From: Dama dama
Taxonomy: Eukaryota; Chordata; Mammalia; Artiodactyla; Cervidae
DNA length: 64,000 nt
Assembly (NCBI RefSeq): GCF_033118175.1
Contig: NC_083701.1
Coordinates: 53,147,001 to 53,211,000, forward strand
Direction: 5' to 3'
Shown: piece after piece, positions 49,391 through 58,461 of the stretch
How the letters are laid out: each line of letters opens with the position of its first letter
Numbering within the stretch: the stretch's first letter is position 1
The notes under the pieces: generated by a model
What the model saw: only the letters and a program-made list of their open reading frames with translations
The model's database searches: none
What the model was told of the DNA's origin: nothing
Program-made: the position numbers and the translations under genes

Positions 49391-49619
49391 TAATTATTCA
49401 ATGATCACCATCTTTTTTTTTGACATCCAGTTCTGGGTTATTTCATTTTATGAGTCAGAGGCATTTTGTTTTTGTTTTGCCTTTTAATAAAACTGGGACT
49501 ATAGAAACATTAACTTAAAAATATTCTGCCCAGGATCATCTCCATTTGGTTTTGATAGAGAACAAACCATTCAGATTTTCTAGCTAGTTATAATTCAAGA
49601 GTCATAACTCTTAGCTATA

Positions 49620-49760
49620 TTTATGCCACTATGTGCCTGGCATCCTGCAAAGTACTTTACACATATTGGCTCATTTGATCTGCATGCCAGCTCTGTGAGG
49701 AAATCAATTCAGAAAAATCAGAAGCTCACCCATTATCTGGCTTTTGGAAGTGATTGAGGC
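49620..49760. mobile_element. MIR fragment
   Basis: 'ccactatgtgcctggcatcctgcaaagtactttacacatattggctcatttgatc' matches MIR. Confidence 0.7.
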
Positions 49761-51197
49761 AAGAATCTCTGGCTCAAAGCCCACGCTCTTCAGAACTACA
49801 TTATAGTAACTTAATTAGGGAAAGAATAAAATACTTACATTGGGCACAGCCTTTCAGTAGGAAAAAGTTGTGTTGGCATTTCCTGAGGAACCAAGAAGTA
49901 CTAACAGGTGTGCTGAAAAATCAAGACAGACATCCTTGAGATGAACTGATAGTGTTCTCACAATTCAAAAAAATCCAACAGAGTGTTGTAAACAGTGCAT
50001 TTGACATAGTTATTTAAGATAGCCACTATTTGAAAAAAAACAAGCAATTCCACCTGATACATGAAGATTTGTTTTTGTTGCATAATAACTTCAGGGATGC
50101 CCAGTTGTATTAATGCGATCTCAGATTTTCTTTGAGAATGATAAAAGCATAGGTTTAATTTAAAAGATCAGGCAACAATAACAACAAAATATTTCCTAGA
50201 AAGCATGCAGCAAGGGACCAGAATTTTTGTAGGATCAATTTGTTTCTGTATATATGACTTGAGAATCATAATTAATTAATTTCCTTTAAATCTATGATAG
50301 ATTAGCATTAACATATTTTCCTGTGTGAAGAAATCTCAAATATCATGACTATCAATTTGTTTTATGAAATTTGCTATGTTAATATATCTAATCTATAAAA
50401 GTAAGGCAATGTATTTCTTTTCATTTCTTAATAAGGTTATTATTGTTCTCACATCAGAATATTTCAATACTCCAGTACCTCGCAAGCTATTTGTGAATAG
50501 AAATCATATCTTCTATTTCTTATGACATATGTTAGATACAAGCTCATTAAGTGTTCTAAAGCACATATTTTCTCTGAAATATTTCCTCTGCACTTTAACA
50601 AAACTCAATTCCTATTGCCTGTTCCTTCAACCTCAGATACACAGTGATAAGGAGAAAAAGATGATAAATGGCCATGTAATAAAATACCAAACAAGAAATC
50701 ATACAGATTTAATGCCGCTTAATATTGATTCAACAAACCCAAACAAGAAAGGAATGTACATATTTCCCTAACTCTCTTAGCGAATAGGGAATGTAATTTC
50801 TTTTCCTCACAGAACATGAACAGAGAAGAAAACATCTCCAAAATCATACAGAAATGATCTTATGATGGAATGAGTTGTCTTCCATAGATGCAGGCCCCAT
50901 AAAATCATTATTCAGGAAGTAGCTTCATGAGCACACAAACACCTATAGTCAGTTGACTTTAAGTGAAGTTGATTTCCTCCATAATGAGGCTAATGAAGTG
51001 GGCTTGAATCAATCAGTTAAAAGATCATAAAGAAAAACTAATTTCTATAAGAAAGAAGAAACTCTGCCTTGAGGCTGCCAATACCAGGTCTTGCCCAAGA
51101 GTTTCCAGCCTGCCCGCTTGTCCAACAAATTTTAGACTTCCCAGTCCCTACTTGCATAAGTGAGTTCCTATTTATCAAATTTCATCTATATTACTCT
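49761..51197. other. No gene recognised
   Basis: Unique AT-rich sequence. Confidence 0.55.
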
Positions 51198-51414
51198 TTA
51201 TGTGCCTGTGTGCTCAGTCGCATCAGTAGTGTCCAACTCTTTGTGACCCTCTGGACTGTAGCCCACCAGGCTCCTCTGTCCATGGGATTTTCCAGGCAAA
51301 AATACTGGAGTGGGTTGCCATTTCCTTCTCCAGGGGATCTTCCCCACCCAGGGATCTAACCCATGTCTCCTGCATCGCAGGCAGTTTCTTTACTGCTGAG
51401 CCATTGGAAAAGCC
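51198..51414 (-). mobile_element. Bov-tA SINE
   Basis: Antisense: gtgctcagtcgcatcagtagtg to tactgctgagccattggaaaagcc. Confidence 0.92.
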
Positions 51415-51949
51415 CAATTCTTCATGTATTTACAATTAAACCTTTTGGTTGAAGGAGAAGAAGGGGAGTTAGAAGAGACTAGAACCACTGTTTGAAACTT
51501 AGGTAAATGCTGCTGATCAAAATAAAGATAAGGATAAAACAGTTCAGGTGGAAATAGAGGCTTCACTTCTTGACATGTTGAATTTCATAAAATGGAGAAT
51601 TCCAGTGGATATGTAGAGGAGGCAGATGGAAATAAGTGTTAAGCTCATAAGAGAAATTATTATAGTCTAAATATATTATTCAGCCAGAATAAATATAGTT
51701 TCTGGCTGCCTAAAAAGCACATATAACACACATTCACAGTGAGGCTGAAATTTACACACCATAACTCATATATAGAAAAGAAAAATCTAGCTCTAGTTAT
51801 TGTCAAAACATAACTTACCTTCTAACCTATTCCACTCAAAATGTGAAACTTGTCTTGTAAAATAGCTCAGTGTAAAACTTGCCTAGTAAAATAACTCAGT
51901 GTCTTCTCATTTAAAACAGAGGTTGGCACAACATTGTAGAACAACTATG

Positions 51950-52163
51950 CACATGCTCAGTCGCTCAGTCGTGTCCAACTCTTTGTGAGCCCATGACCTG
52001 TAACTCGCTAGGCTCTTCTGTCCATGGGATTTCCCAGGCAAGAATACTAGAGTGGGTTGCCATTTCTTTCTCCAGGGAAGCTTCCCAGACCATTGAACCC
52101 AGGTCACCTGCGGCTCCTGCATTGGCAGGCAGATTCTTTTCTACTGAGCCACCTGGGAAGCCC
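51950..52163 (-). mobile_element. Bov-tA SINE
   Basis: Antisense: gctcagtcgctcagtcgtgtcc to tactgagccacctgggaagccc. Confidence 0.92.
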
Positions 52164-52602
52164 GAAACTATACTTTACTAGAAATGAATAAATAAATAAT
52201 AAAGTAATTTCTTTTTGAGAAATATCTTCTCAAGTCAGAGTTGAAACTCCCCATCAGGGTTGTTTCTCCCTCCATAAACTTTTCCTTCTGGAAGTTTGCA
52301 CATCACCAGGACAATCAGATGGAGGAAGAGTGAAGGTTGTTCTGTGTCCCACAAGCTGCCCTTTAGGTTGTCACTGACTTTCGCTGGGATAGTTAGTGTG
52401 CATTTAAGTGAGCCGGATCTATGTGGGATAAATTTGAGCTAGATGTATGTGGGATCAAATCTCAGGTAAGTCACTTAGTAGCTGTAGGCCTTTGAGAAAG
52501 GTGCTTAACTTGGTAGATATTATCTTACTAACTTGAAACACTGAGTTCTTCTCTACTTTCCAGAGTAAAAGGCAAATTAGAAAGTGATTGTCCATAGAGT
52601 GG

Positions 52603-52825
52603 GCTTCCCTTATAGTTCAGACAGTAAAGCAACTGCCTGCAGTGCAGGAGACCCGGGTTCAATCCCTGGGTTGGGAAGACCCCATTCCTCTTGGCAAGGT
52701 CAAGAAGGAAATGGCAGCCCACCCCAGTATTCTTGTCTAGAGAATTCTATGGCCAGTGGAGCCTGGCAGGCTACAGCCCATGGGGTCACAAAGAGTCGGA
52801 CATGATTGAGTGACTGTCACACACA
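52603..52825 (+). mobile_element. Bov-tA SINE
   Basis: Sense: gcttcccttatagttcagacag to gagtgactgtcacacac. Duplication tgtccatagagtgg (52589-52602) and tgtccatagaatgg (52826-52839). The next base starts an L1 5' UTR. Confidence 0.93.
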
Positions 52826-52839
52826 TGTCCATAGAATGG

Positions 52840-53655
52840 TCCATCAAGATGGCGGAGTAGAAGGACATGTGCTCATCTTCTCCTGTGAGAACACCAAAAT
52901 TGCAACGGGCTGTTGAACAACTATTGACAGGAGGATGCTGGAACCCCTCCCCCCAAAAAAGATACCCCGTGTTCAAGGACAAAGGAGAAGCCTCAATGAG
53001 ATAGTAGGAGGGGGGCAATCATGATAAAATCAAATCCCACATCCTCCGGGTGCGCAACCCACAAACTGGAGAACAATAGTACCAAAGAACCTGCAAAGGT
53101 TCTAGGCCCCAAAACAGACTTCCCAACCTGGGGATCTGGCAAAGGGATTGGGAATCCCCAGGTAATCTGACTTTGAAGGACAGAGGCATTTGATTCCTCA
53201 ACTCCCAAAGGACTGGGGGAAACAGAGACTCTTGGAGGGCACAAAAAAAATCCTGTGTGCACCCGGACCCAGGGGAAAGGAGTGGTGACCCACAAGAGAC
53301 TGAGCCAGACCTGCCATGACTGTTTAAGGGTCTCCTGCAGACACATGGTCAGCAGTGGCCTGCCGCGGGGACAGGGACACTGGCCCCAACAGACCTGGGA
53401 GGTGTATGTTCGCATAAGTCCTTTTGGAGGTCACCAGCAGCCCTACCATAGAGCCTGCAGACTCCAGGACTGGGTCACCTCAGGTCAAACTACTAACAGG
53501 GAGGGGGAACAGTGCCACCCATCAGCAGGCAATTGAACTAAAGATTTACTGAGCTTGGCCCTGCCCACCAGAGCAAGATCCAGTTTTCTCCACAGCCAGT
53601 GCCTCCCAGCAGGAAGCTCACACAAGCTTCTTATCCTCATCCATCAGAGAGCAGA
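52840..53655 (+). mobile_element. Orphan L1 5' UTR (promoter region)
   Basis: Opens with tccatcaagatggcggagtagaagg, matching the ruminant L1 5' end with its YY1-type aagatggcgg site. It then follows L1 5' UTR order ('aacaaaggagaagcctcaatgagatagtagg' type, 'cccacaaactggagaacaatag', 'tttgaaggacagaggcatttgattcc', 'actgggggaaacagagactc'). It is relatively GC-rich. No ORF1, ORF2 or 3' UTR follows. Frames in it are not genes. Confidence 0.8.
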
Positions 53656-53991
53656 CAGAAAAATTAAGAATGTCCCAATCTCACCAAAGGAATAGCCACA
53701 CCCAGTGATAAATTCTTATGCATCAAACAAATAAGGCTCTCCTTAACAGAATCTCAGGTGATAATAAAACTTCTAGGAGTTCTTTTCCTCAGCTGAGTCT
53801 CTGTACACAAAGATTTAGGCCCTATACTGTTTAAGATTGATCCTATTATTTTATATCATTCCTGATGTGCAATGATGAAGAGAAGTAAAAACTATAAGAA
53901 AATTAAGCCTCCTACTATATAAGATTTTGTCCACAATCCCACAGGTCTAAGACAAAAGACTGCACTTTTAGAAGACAAAAACTTTTAGGAT

Positions 53992-54206
53992 GTGTTGTTG
54001 TAGTTTAGTCACTAAGTCGTGTCCGACTCTTTTGCGACCCCATGGTCTATAGCCCACCAGGCTCCTCTGTCCATGGGATTTCCCAGGCTAGAATACTAGA
54101 GTGGGTTGTCATTTCCTTCTCCAGGGGTCTTCATGACCCAAGGATCAAACCTGAATCTCCTGCACTGGCAGGCAGATTATTTACCACTGAGCAATTAGAG
54201 AAACCC
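53992..54206 (-). mobile_element. Bov-tA SINE
   Basis: Antisense: gttgttgtagtttagtcactaag to ttaccactgagcaattagagaaacc. Confidence 0.9.
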
Positions 54207-55051
54207 TTTAGATGAGTAGAAACACTGTCATCTGCTTCTTTAAAAGGCTTTGCCTGGGTGGTTCTAACTGGCAGGGACTGACTTCATTGGTGCTTATTCT
54301 CTAAGTAACCAAATGAAGTCCAGTCATTTAATAACAATAATATGCTTTCTTTGCCTCTTAGCTCTTCCACAGAATCAGCAAGATTATTTATACCAAGAAT
54401 CCGCAGGTTCTGCATGCAGGAGACATCTGTGACATATGTCATGAGTTCACAGCGGTGACATCTTCAAGGCAGCCCCCTGCCTGGCATTTCTCAGTCTTTA
54501 CCTAAGTCTAGACCTGGGGTGTCTGCTGATAATCAGTTGAACATCTGTAGTTTCAAAACTCCTACAAGGGAAAGCAAGGAAATATCACAGAACCCAACAG
54601 GAGTCTTTCTCAGGGAGAATGATTTCTATATGTAAAAAATAAAAAGTTACCAGAACTATGGTGGTGTATCTGCTGATACAATTGCTACTTTCTGAGGATG
54701 TCTCCTGCATTAGCATCTGAGGCTGCCAAGACATATTGAAATGACACATTTTTAGCAGTCAGAATGAGAATGGGGCTGACTTCTGGGCTTCAAAGGACCA
54801 AAACCCACTTTGAGACACAATGCAATATCTACTGTGTTAACAGTTAGCACTGCTCTAGTTTTTCTTGCCCTCACCCTACCCTCATATCATTTAGACTAGA
54901 ATCTCCCAAATAGAATTTGGAGCCTCCCATCCAAGCTTATTGAAGGGAGGATCTTCCATAGTGACAAATGCTTATTTATTTTCATATGTGGAAACATCAA
55001 ATATCTCCTATGAGAAAAACCTGTTTGCATCTTAAAAAATAATTTATTCTT

Positions 55052-55422
55052 TGTATATATGACCACTTCTTTATCCATTCATCTGTCAATGGACATCTAG
55101 GTTTCTTCCATGTTCTGGTTATTGTAAACAGTAGACACAGTGGAGGAAGGAGAGAGTGGGACGAAGAGAGAAAGTAGCATTGACATATACACACTATCAT
55201 GTGTAAAATAGATAGCTGGTAAAGTTTCTGTATAGCACAAGAAGCCCAGCCTGGCAGGCTGTGATGTCCTAGGGGTGGGGAGGGAGGGGGGAGGGGGAGG
55301 GAGGATCAAGAAGGAGGAGATACATGTATAATTATGGCTGATTCACATTTTTGAACGGCAGAAGCCAAAACAATACTGCAAAGTGATTTTCCTCTAGTTA
55401 AAAGGTAAATTTTAAAAACATA
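55052..55422. mobile_element. Second 5'-inverted L1
   Basis: Left arm (to about 55131) is antisense ORF2 end ('ctttatccattcatctgtcaatggacatctagg'). The right arm is sense L1 3' UTR ('cattgacatatacacactatcatgtgtaaaatag', then a G-rich run). A perfect duplication ataatttattctt (55039-55051, 55423-55435) flanks the pair. Confidence 0.85.
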
Positions 55423-55879
55423 ATAATTTATTCTTATTCTCTTATTCTTTTCAGCTCCATTGCATGCTTTGAGTTACTTTTTCACTTCTCTCAAGCTACC
55501 AGTTATTATCAGCTCTCCTACAAATAGAATACTCTATCTGGCAGGTTGTAACAGGCAAGGCAAAGAATAAAAGGGCAGTCAGCTATCTGATTTAGACAAT
55601 TATATTTAGGGTACAATTAAATTTGTGCTCTCATATGTTGTAGGTTAGTTGCAGATTATAACAATAAGAAATAAGAAAAAATTATCAATAAGAAATAAGA
55701 AAAAGATTTAAAGTGAAATGAGACAAGCAAAAAAAAGCTTAAAATTGGTAATACAGCCACTTGGCTATTTATTTCACTCTTCTACAGTCAATAATACAAT
55801 GAGAATTTTACTTTTCAAATCGGCAAGAAAAAAATCGAAATTATCTGAATTGAAGGCAATGAAATATGCACACTCATAC

Positions 55880-56830
55880 TCCTAGGAGTGTTCTTATAGC
55901 CTTTTAGGAAGTCAATTTAGTATCATTTTTAGAATCATTAAGGGCCCTGATGCATTCTGATCCTTTGCCTCAGCAATTCTACTTCTAGGAATTTGCTCTG
56001 ATAATCAAAGGCACATACAAAAACTTATTTACATTATTTATAATGGAAAAAATGAAGAAACAAATATCTGAAAACAGGACAATGGTTATACAAATTATGG
56101 AATATGCATAACATGATCACTTTTAAAAATCATCTTTAAAAAATGATTATTATGAAAAGTATCATAATGTATTTGGTAGAAAATGTGGCTATGAAGCCAT
56201 GTTAAATGTTTATTCCTCTCCTGGAAATAAATTCCTTTGTGAAAAGCCATTTGTCAATATTTCATAAAAAGTTATATTTACATGCATATGTACATATACA
56301 TATATGGCTTCCCAGGTGGCACTAGTGGTAAAGAAATCACCTGCCAATGCAGGAGACATAAGAGACTTGGGTTCGATCCCTGGGTTGGGAAGATCCTCTG
56401 GAGGAGAGCATGACAACTCACTCTAGTATTCTTGCCTGGAGAATCCCATGGACAGAGGAGCCTGGCAGGTTATGGGCCATAGGGTCCCAAAGAGTCAGAC
56501 ATGACAGGCACTTACACATACATATATATAAACACATAAATATAATGTAAACTTATGTACAAACATATATATTTATAGTTTTTAACTCAGTAAATCAATT
56601 TCTGTTCACCTATCCTAAGGAACTAATCCTAGCAGATACAGAGACCTGCATGTGTGTGCACATGCACTCAGGCTTTAACACATGATTATTAATAATTTAA
56701 TGCTAAAATATTAGAAAAAAAGGTTAATGCTTAAGCAAACAATAACAGGAAGGTGCTATTAAAGGGGCAATGAAGATAATATAATAATAGAAGAAGTGCC
56801 TGTAATTTGAAGAAAAGGAAGTTAAAGATT
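55880..56830 (+). mobile_element. Old L1M-type fragment split by a SINE
   Basis: 'ctcagcaattctacttctaggaatttgctctgataatc' and 'ttatttacattatttataatgg' match decayed L1 ORF2 3' sequence. Similar material continues after the Bov-tA at 56306-56508. Confidence 0.5.
56306..56508 (+). mobile_element. Bov-tA SINE
   Basis: Sense: ggcttcccaggtggcactagtgg to agagtcagacatgacaggcac. Confidence 0.92.
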
Positions 56831-56854
56831 TTTATGTAAACACTGCTATGTTTA

Positions 56855-57055
56855 AAAGAGATAACCAACAAGGATCTACCGTACAACATATGGAACTCTG
56901 CTCAATGTTATGTGGCAGCCTGATGGGAGGGGGGGTTGGGGGGAGAATGGATAAGGCCCTTTGCTGTTTGCCTGAAACTGTCACTACATTGCTTGTTAAT
57001 CAGCTATATCTCAATACAAAATTCAAATTTTAAATCATAATAATAATAAAGCAAT
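56855..57055 (+). mobile_element. L1 3' UTR fragment, old cetartiodactyl type
   Basis: 'aaccaacaaggatctaccgtacaacatatggaactctgctcaatgttatg' and 'ttaatcagctatatctcaatacaaa' with an AATAAT tail. Confidence 0.75.
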
Positions 57056-58045
57056 AAAGATATCCACCACTAAACATTTTTTAAAAATAAAAATGTGTTT
57101 TTAGAATATAATTATAACTAAGAAAACCATGTATGCAGAGGAAGAATGACAAGTTATAAATAAACTGAAAACAAAATGCTAATATTAGGGTATAACAACA
57201 TTTGGGTTTTTCTCTTTTTTAAGATTTTCTTCCATGTATTGCAATTTTTTAAATAAATACAATAAAATAAAAAGAATGGAAAGGGGGAAGTGACAGAAGT
57301 TTAACTGAAACACAAAGGCTTAGTTAACTTAGGACAACTGAGAAATGAGAACCCATGAGTCAGGAAAAAGCTCAGAAGGTAATTTCTCTGCTTCTGAGGG
57401 GAGAAACTAGACCTGAGGTTGACTTAGAGAGGAATATATCCAGACAAAGGATTCAGATGCCTCAAGAACTTAGAATCCTAAAAGAAGATTAAGTTTGGCT
57501 TTGAAATGTGATGGTTTATCAGGGAAGGACTCTGGGGATGGGAGGAGGGGGAGATTAATGTTAATACTTGTTATGTTAATGTTAATATTAATGTTAATAC
57601 TTGTAATGCATGTCAATCTGAGCGAAGTGGTAGATATTCACTTGTGGCCAGTATTTACAGGGTCCACATTCAAACTCTGCTAATGGAGGAAAAGAGCTAC
57701 TCTCTGGAGTATACATCAGTAGGATGTTGACAAGAGGTCCCAAAAGAATCTGAGAGCCAGGAAAAAAGCAAGAGACAATGTCATGGTAGCCGAATTAGAA
57801 ACTTTACCAATACTGTACCACTAAATACCTACTCCCAGATAATCAGAAGTGGAACCAAATCAGCTGATCCTTGGGGCTATTGCTATCATATTAGAAGGAG
57901 CAAATGAAATCCTACCATAGTGTTCTGGGCCGCTGACCTAGTCTTATCCAAAAGGGAAAAACCTGAATGGAGCATAAGAAACAGTGAAGAAGTAACCAGG
58001 AATTGCAATAAAACCCTTCACTCCAATCAAAATTTTAACTTTCCA
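57056..58045. other. 3' flank of the SMG5-like gene
   Basis: AT-rich sequence containing the TTAATG repeat; no gene recognised. Confidence 0.5.
57554..57608. repeat. Imperfect TTAATG/TTAATA tandem repeat
   Basis: About eight degenerate units of ttaatg/ttaata. Confidence 0.75.
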
Positions 58046-58051
58046 TTTATT
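58046..58051 (-). promoter_or_regulatory. Candidate polyadenylation signal (AATAAA) of the SMG5-like gene
   Basis: A minus-strand AATAAA lies about 410 bases beyond the stop codon (58464-58462). It is the only canonical hexamer I noted in the proximal 3' flank. No retrocopy poly-A tail (a T-run on the plus strand) is visible nearby, consistent with an old insertion. Hexamers are frequent in AT-rich DNA. Confidence 0.35.
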
Positions 58052-58461
58052 GAGCTTTCACAGATGGCAAAGCCTACCTTACATAATAGGCATGATCCAT
58101 CACAATAAAATAGCATTAAAAAGTTTCATGTCACAAAACAGAACAAAGCCAAAAAAACCAGAGCAAAACAAATTACAGTTCCACCAGCTGAGCAGGGACT
58201 CAGAAATGCCTCCTTAAGTTGCTGCTTTACCATAAAAACACCAAATACTGAGTTAGTTTAATCTAGAGATATTTTTCAGACAGAAACTGTGATATCAAGT
58301 CAAGACAACAAAGAAGGGAACATGAAGGCCCCTGGGAGATGGTCCGTACAGACATGAGTTTACACAATGGCTACCTTTAACACTAGGTGCGAACAAGAGA
58401 TGTGAATCGACTGAGCTTCAGGTGCAAATGCAGAGGGAGGCAGTGAGGAGCTATGACCATG

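Noticed and set aside
52993..53536. 140- and 93-codon frames
   Set aside because: Chance frames in the GC-richer L1 5' UTR.
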